Below, one piece after another: positions 1 to 11,470 of a stretch of DNA of 64,000 nucleotides (positions within the stretch are counted from its first letter, which is position 1; every line of letters starts with the position of its first letter). The stretch covers positions 307,830 through 371,829 of the forward strand of contig JAJVDF010000002.1 of NCBI GenBank assembly GCA_022410635.1, read 5' to 3'. Both the position numbers and the translations under genes were made by a program. The notes under the pieces are model-generated. The model did no database searches. It was given only the letters and a program-made list of their open reading frames with translations, and had not been told where the DNA came from. The DNA comes from Tretioscincus oriximinensis (taxonomy: Eukaryota; Chordata; Lepidosauria; Squamata; Gymnophthalmidae).

Positions 1-316
1 ATTCAAGGTACTTGTAGAGGAAGAATTAAACAAGAATATCTATATACAAACTTGAAAGAAGGGTGTTGGGTGTCTTCCGAATTTTGATACATATTATGAT
101 GCTGTGAATATTTCAAGAATAATTGATTTGGAATATAACTTGGACAAGAAATGGGTTATAATAGAAAGAACTACTGTATAAACCAACTACTTGATGTCTC
201 AATTTTACATTATAATTGGACAATGTTCTCTTTACAAAAACTATATGGACCAATGTCCGCCACAATTTCTGTATGGAAATTTAGCTATAATTCAGAAAGT
301 CTAAATTAGTTACAAC
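1..316 (+). mobile_element. Degenerate L1-like LINE, ORF2 3' part (5' half of a split copy)
   Basis: Conceptual translation in shifting frames gives fragments typical of the C-terminal part of L1 ORF2 (acidic/aromatic stretches before the cysteine-histidine end), with stops and frameshifts throughout. The copy continues after the hAT insertion at 317-628. It is an old, dead element, cut at the left window edge. Assignment to L1 rests on resemblance to the other L1-like pieces in this window. Confidence 0.5.
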
Positions 317-628
317 CAGGGCTTTTTTTGTGCCGGAATGCGCCGGAATGCAGTACCGGCACCTTTTATTTAGGCGGGGCAGGGGCGGCGTTAGCGGGGG
401 GGCAGCAGCGGCGGGGCAGCTGCCGCCGCTAACACCGCCACACCACCACCGCTAAAACCCCCCCCCCCCCCGCCCCCGCCACCACTAATGCTGCCCCGCC
501 GCCACCGCTAACGCTGCCACCGCCCCCGGCTAACGCCGCTGCTAATGCCACCCCCCCCACCGCCACCCACCGCCACCCCCCTCGCCAGCGTTAGTACCGT
601 CACCTTTTTTGGGGGGAAAAAAGCACTG
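317..628. mobile_element. Non-autonomous hAT-type MITE (family A), 312 bp, with perfect 8-bp TSD
   Basis: The ends are CAGGGCTTTTTTT and AAAAAAGCACTG, a near-perfect short terminal inverted pair. They are flanked by identical 8-bp duplications GTTACAAC at 309-316 and 629-636. Eight-bp duplications and CAG-type ends are hallmarks of hAT transposons. The interior is a GC-rich, C/G-homopolymer region without a transposase frame; the proline-rich ORF over it is an artefact of composition. It sits inside an L1-like remnant. A 749-bp relative with the same ends and subterminal sequence lies at 46214-46962. Confidence 0.88.
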
Positions 629-1570
629 GTTACAACTCTTACCATAAATAATCAAACAAAGGTGATATGTATGTGTATAACTGACAAATTTGTAAAATTT
701 AATAAATTTAAAATCTTTGAGTTATATAATCATGTATATAATGATCAGTAGAGATTTCCTATCTGAAATGATTGCCCCTAATCAGTGGTTAATATTCAAT
801 ACAATTTTAGCATTTCTCTCTAATCCTCTTATAAAAAACCTAATGTTGCAATCATTCAACCAATGGGAATGCACAGTTAATAAAGCTTTGAAAAATCAAA
901 AGGGCATTATAGGTCTGGTATACGAGCATCTACTTAGTGTTAAATATTGTTTATTAGAAAGTGTCGTAGGGAAATGGTCAAGCCTGGCAAATATTTNTTC
1001 TACTATTATTACAAACGCACTATTATAAACTCAAAGATATCAATATAGTAAAACTATAGAGCTTTATAGAAAACTTTTATTTTTGTGGTATCGTATACCT
1101 ATACAATTATCACATTTTATTACTAATTTAGAACCAAATTGCTGGCATTGCAGTGCTCCTAGAGGAGACTGTTTACATGATGGCTTTGCGACATTTTTTC
1201 TGGAAGGCCATTCAAGCCATTATGGATACAATTATGGGTTTTTCGATCGATTGGTCTATTGAAAAATGGCTGTTTGGTCATTCTCCATCAGCATTTACGC
1301 CTCAGATGATTTTTTTGTATAATCAGATGATTACAGCAGCATTTCTTACAAGAACTTTGGGTTGGAAAGATGATGGCAACGTTATTTAATTGAACTTATG
1401 AAATGTGACTTTGTGAATGAAAAACATTTTATAATGCGATAAAAACAACCATGGTCCAAAAAAAATCCTGGAATAAGTTAATAAGATATATTGAGGGGTG
1501 GGGCGACATATCAACATGGCAAAATGTATGTAGAGAGGTTTTTCCGCTAATTAATAAGCTAATATAATAT
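629..1570 (+). mobile_element. Degenerate L1-like LINE, ORF2 C-terminus (3' half of split copy)
   Basis: This continues the element interrupted by the MITE at 317-628. Frames contain an RWYR/CWHC/CLHDGF-like series resembling the L1 ORF2 terminal cysteine-histidine block, followed by a tryptophan-rich tail. Frameshifts, stops and one N break it. AT-rich 3' sequence follows from about 1560. Confidence 0.55.
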
Positions 1571-1644
1571 CTTTAACTGATAAATTCTAGCATATATTTA
1601 ATTTGTTTCTCTTTCTCTCTTTGTTTGTCTTTTTGTACATTGTT

Positions 1645-1758
1645 ATATGTATTATGTGACTCTTATGTTTGTTTTATTTTTGAGTGTGAAAAATAAAAAA
1701 TATATGTATTATGTGACTCTTATGTTTGTTTTATTTTTGAGTGTGAAAAATAAAAAAT
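1645..1758. repeat. 57-bp direct tandem duplication (2 copies)
   Basis: The block starting ATATGTATTATGTGACTC occurs at 1645 and again at 1702, practically identical over 57 bp. The short ORF across it is a by-product of the duplication. Confidence 0.9.
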
Positions 1759-1779
1759 ATAGGGGAAATAAAGTCTGGA

Positions 1780-1972
1780 GCCAATCTAGCGTAGTGATTA
1801 AAGCGACAGACTTTTTTATCTGGAAGTCTCTCGGGTGACCTTGGACTAGTAGTCGCAGTTCTTCAGAAATCTCTTAGCCCCAACTACTTCACAAGGTGTC
1901 TGTTGAGAAGAATAGAATGTTATGTAAACCGCTTGGGTTTCCTTTATGTTGAAAAAACCAACTCTTCTTTTT
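1780..1972 (+). mobile_element. Sauria-type tRNA-derived SINE
   Basis: The tRNA-like head (GTAGTGATTAAAG, an A-box analogue) is followed by the family's CCTTGGACTAGTAGTCGCAG and CCCAACTACTTCACAAGG segments and the AACCAACTCTTCTTTTT tail. This is the standard layout of squamate Sauria SINEs, which share their tail with Bov-B/RTE LINEs. The copy is somewhat diverged and internally deleted after the head. Confidence 0.8.
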
Positions 1973-2194
1973 AATTTATTAATATTAAAACTAATTATGT
2001 AGCAAGGAAGTTAACATGAAACAGAAGATAAGAGACTTTAAAAATTAAATGCATGTTGGGAAAGTTTTCTTCCTTCAAACTTTTTTAATGCTTTGCTTAT
2101 ACAAAAACATCTTCTAAAAGTTGGTTTATTATTTAGAATAATTAAAGCATCAGATATCAAGAAAGTGCTTGAAAAAAAATTAAATCCCACAAGA

Positions 2195-2490
2195 CAGAGC
2201 AGCAAAAGGATTTTGGAGTGTTGGTGGACAGCTCAATGAAGCTTAGGGATCATAAGGAAAGAAACCAGAAACAAGTCAGTAAGTTTTGTTTTGCCTCTTT
2301 ATATACATCTGTGGTGTGGCAAGAATGATCAAGTGACTGGAGCACCTCTCTTATGAAATCTGGTTGCAACTACTGGGCATCTTCAGCCTTGAAAGACAAT
2401 GTCTAAGAGATGATCTGATTGAGGTATATAAAATCATGCACGGGATGGATAAGGTGAATAGAGAGAAAGTATTTTCTCTATCACAGAACA
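2195..2490 (+). mobile_element. CR1/L3-like LINE fragment, reverse transcriptase C-terminal region
   Basis: It matches the better copies at 6575-7198 and 58260-58870 through segments such as GTTGGTGGACAGCTCAATGA and CAGCCTTGAAAGACAATGTC. It is internally deleted and frameshifted. It abuts an inverted piece of the same family's 3' tail. Confidence 0.75.
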
Positions 2491-2492
2491 CT

Positions 2493-2670
2493 AGGACATA
2501 AGAGGAGCCTTGCAGAATTGGGCCAGGGCCCATCTTCTCCAGCATTCTGACTCACACAGTGGCCCACCAATTGCACCTGGGTAATCTTGAACAGAAGAAA
2601 GCAAAATCTTTACCTGTTCTCAACTCGCTGGAAATGTTATTTTAGGAATCCTGCCTGTTGCTCCAGCTCT
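2493..2670 (-). mobile_element. CR1/L3-like LINE 3' tail, inverted next to its own body
   Basis: It begins GGACATAAGAGGAGCC, the reverse complement of the family terminus GGCTCCTCTTATGTTC, and continues with the 3' UTR (GCATTCTGACTCACACAGTG, reversed). Orientation is opposite to the adjacent body at 2195-2490. Confidence 0.75.
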
Positions 2671-4135
2671 GAGACAACTGTGCCCCTAGACGTCTAAAAG
2701 AGAGATAGTCTTTGCACTGCTTGCTGTATTTCATCTGTTTAGTCTTGGGATATCTAATATGCAGCTGTGTAGCTATAATTTCCAGCAGCCTCAGGCAGTC
2801 CACCTGGCAAATAATTGCAAAAAAGACAATTAAACATATCTAAAGCTTGCACAGGTTGGATGTCCTAGGTTTGCATCAGATGTAGTAAATCAGCTCCTCT
2901 GCTTTATACTGTATTTTTCATAGTCTTAGGAAGCATGTCATTAGTACCTAAGACTAATGAGACTTGTCCCAGATCTATGGAGTGTTGCTTCAAATGGTTA
3001 TGCATTCTTACTCAGGACTGAAATATGATACTGTATATAATTATGAAATAAAACACACAACCATTTTCTGAAGGACAAATTTAACTGCTCAGTTTCTCAA
3101 ACTCTTAACACAGAAGTTATTAATGCTGCCTGCATTTTCTTGTCAGTGTTAAATATCGTTACATGGAGCAAAGACAGAAATATAGGGATTTTTTCTTAAT
3201 TAAAACTTTTCTTCTTTCAATCCTTTTTGGTCTTTTATTTGCAATTTTACATTCATGACCTGAAGGAAAAGCATGCTGAAAAGTATTCGCCTAATGTTAC
3301 AGTTTGACTCACCCCTAGTGCTGCCAACAATGTATTCGTTAATTCTCTATCTCAGCCATTTACCAATTAGGAAGCACAACCAGAAGCTCTTCCTCTTGCT
3401 AAAAGATCCATGAGCCTTCTTAATTTTTCTATTCTTTATTTTCTAATTTCTGCTTATTTCTATGCCTTATGCTTGCATTCCTCCATTTTCCCTTTCTTTT
3501 TCATCCCTCATACTTAGGGACTCTAGATCTATTTAGAGATACAACGGAAGTGAAACTTCAGATCTGTTCTCACAATTTTCAAAATTGTTTTGAAGAAGAC
3601 AAGAAAACAGTCTAAAAGCATGTAAGCACTTTTTCTTTGGGTTTGACTAATGATTTGTTGTCCACTTACAAAAAACCTATAAGGTAAAATTAGTTTGGGT
3701 TATTTAAATAGTTTATTCAGATCTTGTTTTCCAGAAACAAAAGATCTAAGGGATCTAATAGTTTTCTTGCTTTTGGGAAACTGATAGAAATTGACTCGGA
3801 ATGGATAAGAATAATAATAATAATTGGATGCATAGTTGCTAAATATATGTACACAAACCTAGTTACTACACCTTTGGAATTGGACTCCATTAATGTTACG
3901 TTATCGTGTATATTTGGGTCATTAAATATTAATTGCTGGAAAGATTATGGATAGAAGAGAAGCAACATCCACTACTGGTCGTGTAAAAAAATTAATTCAT
4001 TCTGGTCCAAAATTGTTTTCCACATCAGCAAAATGTGCCAGGAAAACATTACATCTACTTCAGTATTACGGTATGTCTAATGTTTTTGTTACCAAAGGGT
4101 GTGTGTGTCAGATTGCTATAAAACACCATTTCCAG
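2671..4135. other. Intergenic, no recognisable feature
   Basis: AT-rich sequence without a convincing reading frame, splice-flanked exon or repeat that I can name. Short ORFs here (e.g. 3724-3954) show no family resemblance. Confidence 0.6.
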
Positions 4136-4546
4136 TAGGGTTGCCATTTTCTGACAGCCCAAAACCGGGACGGGGTGGGGGGGGCGCTCGCACACACTCA
4201 CGCACACATACACACTGTGGTGAGACAGGCTGAACAGAGCTGCACAAAAACTCTGATCCTGTCAAAACACCCAAGCGTCTTTCTTCTGCAAGGAGGCAAG
4301 TTGCCACGCCCTGCCTGACAGCAGGTGCGTAATCCCACCTCCTGCAGAGGACCTGCTACGGCATATTCCGAGTGTCTTTCCAGGACCCAGGAAGCGTTGC
4401 TCTTGCTACAGCAGTCAGCCCCGTCGGCTCCTTTGCCTTAAAATCCCAGATTTTTACATTCCCTGATGTGGCATCTTAAAACCTGGATGGGACTATATTT
4501 TAAAATCCGGGAATGTCCCGCGTTTCCGGGACGTATGGCAGCCCTA
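4136..4546. mobile_element. Non-autonomous hAT-type MITE (family B), 411 bp, with perfect 8-bp TSD
   Basis: The ends TAGGGTTGCCAT and ATGGCAGCCCTA form terminal inverted repeats. Identical duplications ATTTCCAG flank it at 4128-4135 and 4547-4554. Subterminal CAAAACCGGGACGGGG and GAATGTCCCG/CCGGGACGTATGG segments are shared with the copy at 43098-43454. The interior is GC-rich with no transposase; the ORFs across it are not genes. Confidence 0.88.
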
Positions 4547-4678
4547 ATTTCCAGTGATGCTTCCATGCAGGGGATGAAACCATATTTGCCTTTGATGACT
4601 ATCATACCTATAAAAGGGGTTTGCATTATTGCCATGAAAAGTCTGTTGCCCTGTAAATAGAGAAACTCGGCTGAGAAT

Positions 4679-4684
4679 GTAACT

Positions 4685-4736
<52 letters not shown>

Positions 4737-4738
4737 TA
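4679..4738. repeat. (CTTT)n microsatellite
   Basis: About 14 uninterrupted TTTC/CTTT units. It probably seeded from the tail of the minus-strand LINE-derived repeat that follows; the lysine-rich ORF on the other strand is its translation. Confidence 0.95.
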
Positions 4739-5590
4739 CACTTATACCCCGGCCCATAAGGTATCACGGCGGCAACAATAAAAACAGTACAAAATTTACA
4801 TTTTAAAATTGCAACAACAGTGGAGGGGAAAAAAACAGCATTTCTTCAACCAAAAGCAAAGTTTAAGAGATGCATCTTCAAAGACCTTTTAAAAGAATAC
4901 CGTGATGACAGACATACCTTTTGTTTATTCAGCATTCTAAACTGTCAGAACAGTTTTGTCCTAGAACTGGTGTGATCTCCTTTCATTACCTCGAGCCATA
5001 ATGACATAATGCCCTTCCACAAGTTCCTGAAGTTCCACAATGTTCTCAATTGTACTTAGTATAAGATGATATTCTAAAACTCTTGAAACTGTATGATTCT
5101 CACCTTTGATTTTATATTACCATGTTTGTTATAGCTGTATAATTCCCGTTTATTGATGTTTTTGTTTTTAACAATAAATGTTATTTTTTTAAAGAGAAAG
5201 AATAAACACAAGAAAATCCATTTATCAGTTTTTAAAAGCCTTAGTGAACAGATGTGTTTTTACCGGTAGTTGAAAAGAAGCTAGTGCTGGTTCCTGATGA
5301 ATCTCAGTAGGGAAATTATTTCATAAAATCGGGAGTCACTACTGAAATTGCCCTTATATTTCTTCTGGTAGCAATAAAAGCTCTTGCCTAGTCCAGATCT
5401 AAGTCCATAAATAATATGATCCTTATTAAGAGAATAATTTAATTGGCTAAACTCACAAAGTCAACGGTTTCAAATCAGTCAAGTAAGGATCTGCATTTTT
5501 TTCTTTTGTACTGGACCCTCATGAAAAATCTTAAGTAAGTTTTCAAATATATCCAGCACTCCTTGGAATGTCTGTGTATTTACTTCCTCA
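4739..5590 (-). mobile_element. LINE 3' UTR fragment(s), L2-like, minus orientation
   Basis: CTTATACCCCGGCCCATAAG followed by CAACAATAAAAACAGTAC recurs at 17190-17345 and, on the other strand, as the CCGCCCTGAGACCTTCGGG tail at 62749. From about 5220 onward the text (lost 'balance'-type UTR sequence, no ORF) resembles the non-coding L2-type 3' regions at 9900-10200. Divergent; the boundary is uncertain. Confidence 0.5.
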
Positions 5591-6574
5591 TTAAACTGGA
5601 AGGTGTTAAATCAGTGACTTTTTCTTCAGCAACGTACAAGAAGAAGCCAGGTGTTTTCCATCATCCTTACCCATTTGCCCCCAACACTACTCAGATCATT
5701 GGCCAAATTTTTGTAATGGAGTAAGGAGATAGTGTCCGTCTTGTTAATCTCAAAGACAGTTGGGACTATTCACATTCTAAGTGCTGGGTGTTTCTGTTCC
5801 TGTCCAGTCATCCTAGCAATGTGGATGCATGTCGGCGGGGTTTTTACCTGATGATATGATAGTGGATATTCCAGGCCTAGCCATGATTGGGTGATCATAT
5901 GATATGCTTGGTGTTCAAGGACAGGGCAAACACAGTAAGGTCCCTATCCTAAGTGACCATATTTCGACTCCAGAATTGTGATCAGAGGCAGATCTAAAAC
6001 AGCACGCAAAAATGATGTGAAAGTCCCATTTCATTCCAGACACCATGGGAATGCTTGCAGAAAGCAAACCTTTTACCTCAGGACAATTTAGGAATACTGC
6101 ATGATAACACTTCAAGTAATCTGTTTGTACTGGACAGGGAAATGCTTCTTTCTGCTTTCTGCAGTTCAACATACTTATCAAACACCACCTTATTGGGAGT
6201 TTTTAGCTGGCCCATCAGACACCATGGTTAGATGTCAGTTGCACCAACGTCTAAAAACCATGGGCAAGCAATATGTATCATGTAGACTTTGCACCAAGGG
6301 AACCATAAATCACAGGATGATCAGTGCAACATGTATTTGCAACTGTAATACCATCTGTTTCTCAGGCACCAATGGGATCTCCCCCTCCTGCATATTCTTC
6401 CTTTTACAAAACATCACTTTTGCTGACATGAGCCTGAAAAGCTGGGTAATATTCCCCTTGCTATGCAATGTGACTTCTTACGACATTTTACCAACCTTTG
6501 GAGATGTTTGTTATTTGGATTAGGTATCTCGTATCATAGATTCCTAACATATCTCGTATCATAGATTCCAGTGT
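5591..6574. other. Intergenic; unsupported 140-codon ORF
   Basis: No repeat or gene recognised. An ORF at 6101-6523 (+) and one at 5915-6181 (-) overlap on opposite strands, have no recognisable domain, and no splice or promoter context. I treat both as chance. Confidence 0.5.
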
Positions 6575-7198
6575 GCAGCAGCAGCAAAAAAGGCAAATTC
6601 CATGTTGGGGATAATTAGGAAAGGAATCGAAAACAAGTCAGCAAATGTTGTTTTGCCTCTTTATAAATCTGTGATGAGGCCACATTTGGAATACTGTGTT
6701 CAATTCTGGTCACCACATCTCAAGAGGGATATTGTGGAACTGGAGAAGGTGCAGAAAAGGGCAACAAAAATGATCAAGGGTCTGGAGCACCTCCCTTACA
6801 AAGCAAGGCTGCAACGTCTGGGCCTCTTCAGCCTTGAAAGGAGACGTTTGAGGGGTGATCTGATTGGAGTGTACAAAATCATGCATGGGATCGACAGGGT
6901 GAATAGAGAAAAAATGTTTTCTCTATCACACAACACAAGGACCAGAGGGCACTCCTTAAAACTGTTGGGTAGAAAAGTGAGAACAGACAAAGGAAAGTAT
7001 TTTTTCACCCAGAGGGTCACCGGCCTGTGGAATTTACTTCCTGAAGAGGTAGTGGTAGCTAACAGCTTGGATAGTTTCAAGACAGGACTAGACAGGTTTA
7101 TGGACACCAAAGGTATAAATAGGTACTAGGATGGATGTCTGGACTTGATGGGCTGTGGCCTGATCCAGTATGGCTCTTCTTATGTTCTTATGTTCTTA
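6575..7198 (+). mobile_element. CR1/L3-like LINE 3' end with open reverse-transcriptase C-terminus
   Basis: An open frame at 6602-7129 (175 codons) encodes the thumb/C-terminal region of a CR1-clade reverse transcriptase: PLYKS..RPHLEYCVQFWSP, then LEKVQKRATKMIKGL, GLFSLERRRLRGDLI and [18 protein letters not shown]. The RT catalytic core is absent, so this is a 5'-truncated copy. After the stop comes a short 3' UTR ending in the octamer-like repeat CTTATGTTCTTATGTTCTT, as in the other copies. Among the youngest-looking LINE copies here because the frame is intact. Confidence 0.85.
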
Positions 7199-7375
7199 AC
7201 TGTATACCAGCCCCAGAACAGATACACAAGCAGGATGTCTCAAAGTCTATTTGCAAGGAGCTGAGAGCAGGTGAAGATTTTGCATTCTTCTGATTGAGAA
7301 TGCTCAGAAGGAATTGGTGGGCCACTGTGTGAAATGGAGTGCTGGAGAAATGAGCTGTCGGAGAATCCAGGGAGA
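7199..7375 (+). mobile_element. CR1/L3-like LINE 3' UTR fragment
   Basis: GGTGAAGATTTTGCATTCTT and GGAATTGGTGGGCCACTGTG match the 3' UTR of other copies (e.g. 21610-21680). It directly follows the terminus of the preceding element. Confidence 0.6.
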
Positions 7376-8474
7376 CTATTAGTGTTCCCTCTAACCTAAG
7401 AGAGCAAAGTAAAAATACCTTCTTCCTGCTAAGCGCTGGCTTCAGATGGGCTGTGTGTAGCCTCAGCCACCAGAGCTCCTCTTAACATTTTTACAAGCTG
7501 AATTGTGTTCCGGCACATGTTTTATTATACCAATATGTTACTGCCTGCAATGCAACCTGGCATATTTTTATATAAGCACAGGAGAGATAAAAGCTGTAGC
7601 TACTATAACACAATCGACGACTTATGTGCCTGCAATCTTTGCCAGCATCCCAGAGGAGTGAAGCATCATTTGCTTTGCCTGTAGACTACATAATCTGGTA
7701 GTGAGTCAGCAAGACCTGCAGGACAGCTGACAAGCCAATCTGTGTAAAAGGGAGAGGTAGGAAGCTATAAGAATCCAATGAGCAGAACTGCTTGAAAAGG
7801 ACACAGAGAGATGTTTATGTCTACAGTACGATTAATGTGTTCTTTTTATTTTGTGCGATACACTCACACAGGCACACACCAATTCTTATTTTGGAAATTA
7901 ACTTATGAGAATCCCTTACTTTCTTGCACAAAATTTCATTCTAGGGAAATTAATGCTGTTGAGTATTTACTACAATTAACAGCACATCCATTTGCTGAAT
8001 CATGTCCTAATAGCATAACACTGCTGTTGTTTTACCAAATCTCTAAACATAAGAATCACTGAATTTATTTCATACAATTATGATTATTCTATTCTTCCTA
8101 CTTGTAAAAATGGCTAGTGGACTAAGACCAAGCTGGAAATGACAACTGTGCACCAGCAGAAGGTGCAATTATGTTCTTGTAAACAAAAATAACTGGACGT
8201 ATGTAAAATCTAATAAAGGAGGTCTTGTTAGAGACTAACAAGAAAAGGTTATGCAGCATATGAAGAAGTAGACTTGTTTATGAAATCTCAGGCTGTCTAC
8301 CTTTCTCTTGTAAGTCTAAGGTGTTCCAACTGTTATTTCTTTCAAATCTACCAGGATGTATGTAATGCATCATCATGTAAGCAGGCATCTAGGAGGATGT
8401 GGACTCACACTTGCCTCACAAAGGTAATGAGAGGCAACCGTAATCCCACATTTTCCCCTCATATCCATAGGAGG
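7376..8474. other. Intergenic, no recognisable feature
   Basis: AT-rich sequence. The short ORFs at 7811-8062 and 8274-8483 lack family resemblance or gene context. Confidence 0.55.
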
Positions 8475-8690
8475 CAGGCATGAATGGCTCAGTCACTAAG
8501 GAAATGGTCTCTCATCTGGGAGATTGGGTTTCAAAGCCCTGTGTCAGACGTGGGGAGGGATGAGCTCCTTCTACTAGCCTGTAGCTCTAGCCAACCCAGC
8601 TATTCGAAAGCAAGAATTGCAAGAAACTAGATAAATGGGAATCACCCTCCTCCTCCTACTACTACAACTACTACTAATCCTCTAAATATT
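8475..8690 (+). mobile_element. tRNA-derived SINE, 'GGCATGRATGGCTCAGT' family
   Basis: Head with an A-box-like ATGGCTCAGTCACTAAGG and a B-box-like GGGTTTCAAAGCCC, then a body segment (TTCTACTAGCCTGTAGCTCT, CCCAGCTATTCGAAAG) shared with copies at 18156, 22350, 49168, 56359 and 60140. It ends in a CTC/CTA triplet run. This copy lacks the full 3' tail. Confidence 0.8.
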
Positions 8691-9149
8691 AACTAATCCA
8701 TTCAGTTTTTCTTTTCAGCAATCCTGTCCAAGTCTCTAGCTTAACCTCAAATTGGATTCTGCTGGGTTTATAATTTGGACTCTGCTTTTCTTAGCCATCA
8801 TTATCTTCATGCTATTACAATGCATATTACAATGTATATATATATTGGCATAGTGTCTGAAGACATATACTTACAGATAATGGATATGTTGCCTTTTTTA
8901 ATCTTGTGCAGGTCTGGAAAACCCAAGGCCTGCAAGAGACTAAGCAATGACTATCCTCTGTTTTGAAGGAAACCATCAATTTTTTCAAGTCTAGAGTCAG
9001 ATTCCCCTACCCAATCCAAGTTAAATTTAAATAATTCTTGTCTGTCTGGACAGACTGAACAATTNAATTTCCAGGCTCTTGAAATCCTGTTGGGTTCACT
9101 AGTTGATGAGAGCAGAGAAGCATTGGCCCTGCCTTGCAGTTTAAGCCCT
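8691..9149. other. Intergenic, no recognisable feature
   Basis: AT-rich with one N; nothing supported. Confidence 0.5.
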
Positions 9150-9480
9150 GTTCAATCAAGCCATAATTCTTCTATTCCAGCATTTTGATTCACATCAGTT
9201 GTTTCTAGGAATTCTCAAGCTGAAGAAGACAAAATATTCACTTGCCCTTGATTCCCTAGAAATGCTTCTAGATGCATCCTNCCTGCCTGACCAACCTGCA
9301 GGGCAGTACCTAGGCAGTACCATTCTAGTAGCCCTTGATACCCTTAGCATCCATGAATTTGTCAAATTTTATCTTAAAGCTAATTCCATCATCACCTCTT
9401 CTGGAAATAACATTTCCCTTTTTTATTCTTGGTTTTCTGTCTGTCAGCTTCTTAGTGTGCCCCATGGTCTTAAGTGCTGT
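9150..9480 (-). mobile_element. Old CR1/L3-like LINE 3' UTR, minus orientation
   Basis: TCCAGCATTTTGATTCACAT, then GAAGAAGACAAAATATTCAC and CCCTTAGCATCCATGAATTT align in order with the younger minus-strand copy at 26933-27187. Heavily diverged, so I infer an older insertion. Confidence 0.6.
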
Positions 9481-9899
9481 GTGATATGAAAAAGGATATA
9501 GTTAATAGTCTATGGGAGCTGGCTAGGAGGACTATTTCTTGTCTTTCACACTAACCCAAGCAGAAGAATTCCTGTTAATTGTCCAGGAGAAGGAAGTATG
9601 AAGACTGTATTCTATATGTATGACTGTCCTCCTCATTGTAATTGGATGGAAACATATCACTTAACCTGTAGAACACAGAAAGACTAGAATACAGCATTAA
9701 TTCTTTCTGCAGGAATATTTCGACAGTGCAGGAATGATTGTGGACCTACAATAACATTTATTTTAATGCCTCTTCCACCACAGAGCAGTACAGTACTGGT
9801 AACAAAATATATATCAACATTTATTCAGTAACTTTTAAAACATCTTTGCAACACTGGATGGTATAATTTACTCTTCANAGTGAAAAAGAAACATTTTTA
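9481..9899. other. Intergenic, no recognisable feature
   Basis: AT-rich; nothing supported. Confidence 0.5.
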
Positions 9900-11064
9900 A
9901 GCCTTTCCAAAACTAGGGTAGACTTTCGGTAAGTCTGAGGTCTAGTGGTAGAGCATTCCACAGCTGGGGAACTACCTCCTGAAATGCTCGCTGTCTGAAG
10001 ATTGCCACGCAAGTGGCAGGTAGAGCTAGAAGTGCCTTGTCCTTTGACCAAAAGTTCTTCACTGGCCTGTACCAGGCCAACATAGATGGTAGATAGGATG
10101 GTGTATTCAGTCTCAGGGCCTTAAAAGCTAATACTAAAATTTAAAATCTGCCCCTGGCCTGGATCGGAAGCCAGTTAAGAGCTCTGTGAGGTGCTGAAAT
10201 CTAGGGAGGTTGAGAACCACACAAACCGCTGTACTTTGGATTAGTTAGTGGCAGTAATGAGCAATGTGGGAGGCCTGCTAATAAGCTGTTACAATAATTA
10301 AGATGGGAGATGACTAACATTTGAACTAGTGTCCATGCTGTCTCGGGAGTTAGTAAATTCCTGGTCCTGTGGATGTTCAGCAGGTGAAAGTTGCAAGTTC
10401 TGGCTGTTGTGTCAACGAAAGTTTGAAGGCTTAATTGATCATCAATTTGCACACCAAGGTTTCTGGCTAGTGAGGTGGGGATTAATAGTTGATCATAGAC
10501 CTGGACTGAGGATTTGGAAATTGGTGCTTTTATACAGTCTGGTTTGAAGATTAGGATTTCCATTTTGACTGTGTTCAATTTTAAATGCTTTAGTAGTAAC
10601 CAATCTGAGTTTTTAGATACTGAGTTTAGATACTGATTCCCAGCTTGACGATTCAGGAGAGTTGAAACTTTTAGAGATCTGAATATCATCTGCATGCATT
10701 CTCGCACAATAAGAGAGCTGAAGGGAAAGTAGAGAACAGATAACAGCTCTCTATGGGACTCAGATAGTGGGAAAGAGCTCGATTGTGTCCTTTGAACGTT
10801 GACTGAGAAAGAATGGCATGTGAAGAAGGATCTGAACCATAAAAGAGAAGTAAATGTTATGCCTAATGATGCTAAACAAGTCAAAAGGCTAAGATGGTCT
10901 AAAGTGTCAAATGCGGCAAAGAGGTCAGGAAGTTCTAGAAGTGATGTATGGTGGTGTGCTTTTGCCATCGAAAGCTCATTTAACACGTAATTTAAAGCAC
11001 TTTCAGTGGCGTGATTCAGGAGAAATCCTGATTGGAATGGATCATAGAGTTCATGATGCAGCAC
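9900..11064 (-). mobile_element. L2-clade LINE, reverse transcriptase plus 3' UTR (pseudogenised)
   Basis: The minus-strand frame 11064-10201 (287 codons) follows L2/Rex-type reverse transcriptase order. It has QSGFLLNHATESAL, then LPDLFAAFDTLDHLSLL (fingers/palm block with the DxxAAFDTVDH signature), the region equivalent to GVPQGSVLGP (degraded), a degraded YADD region (MQMIF), LKLNTVKMEILIF, RNLGVQIDDQLS, and HLNYCNSLLAGLP. Loss of the YADD catalytic aspartates shows it is inactive. The 3' UTR occupies 10200-9900 and resembles the fragment at 11130-11470. The plus-strand ORFs here are shadows. Confidence 0.85.
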
Positions 11065-11129
11065 ATGAGAAGTTAGTTGGATAAAAACAGTTCTAAGTTT
11101 AAAGTTAGCTGTGTATTTGGAGTTTTTGT

Positions 11130-11470
11130 TTTTAATATTGTATTTTACACACTTTGTACAGCACTAAGTACACAGTAGGAAAAGGCACTCTTTCAGATAA
11201 CCAGGATGTCCAGGGCTTTGTATGTTAACATCAACACCTTGAAGTGAATTCAGTTAGCAAATAAGCAGCCAGTGCAGATCTTTCAGGATTGGCAAAATAT
11301 GCAGGCAGCTGGAGATGCCCAACAGTGCTCAAGCTTCTGCATTCTCCACCACTTCTAGCTTCCGGAATGTTTTCAATGGTTGTCTCATGTAGAGTACATT
11401 ACAGTACTCTAATCAGGATGTTTCCGCAGTGTGTAGTAGTGTTGCCATTTTAGCTATCCACAAATAGTTA
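11130..11470 (-). mobile_element. L2-type LINE 3' UTR fragment, minus orientation
   Basis: The text CAACACCTTGAAGTGAATTC, GCAGCCAGTGCAGATCTTTC, TAGCTTCCGGAATGTTTTC and ATGTAGAGTACATTACAGTA is the characteristic minus-strand non-coding tail of squamate L2-type LINEs. There is no open frame. Confidence 0.65.

Noticed and set aside
6101..6523. 140-codon plus-strand ORF
   Set aside because: Cysteine content looked suggestive, but there is no recognisable family, no splice or promoter context, and an opposing ORF covers part of it.
8475..8550. Possible genuine tRNA gene (A- and B-box-like sequences)
   Set aside because: The sequence cannot form a full cloverleaf, and the same head plus unrelated body recurs many times, so it is a SINE head.
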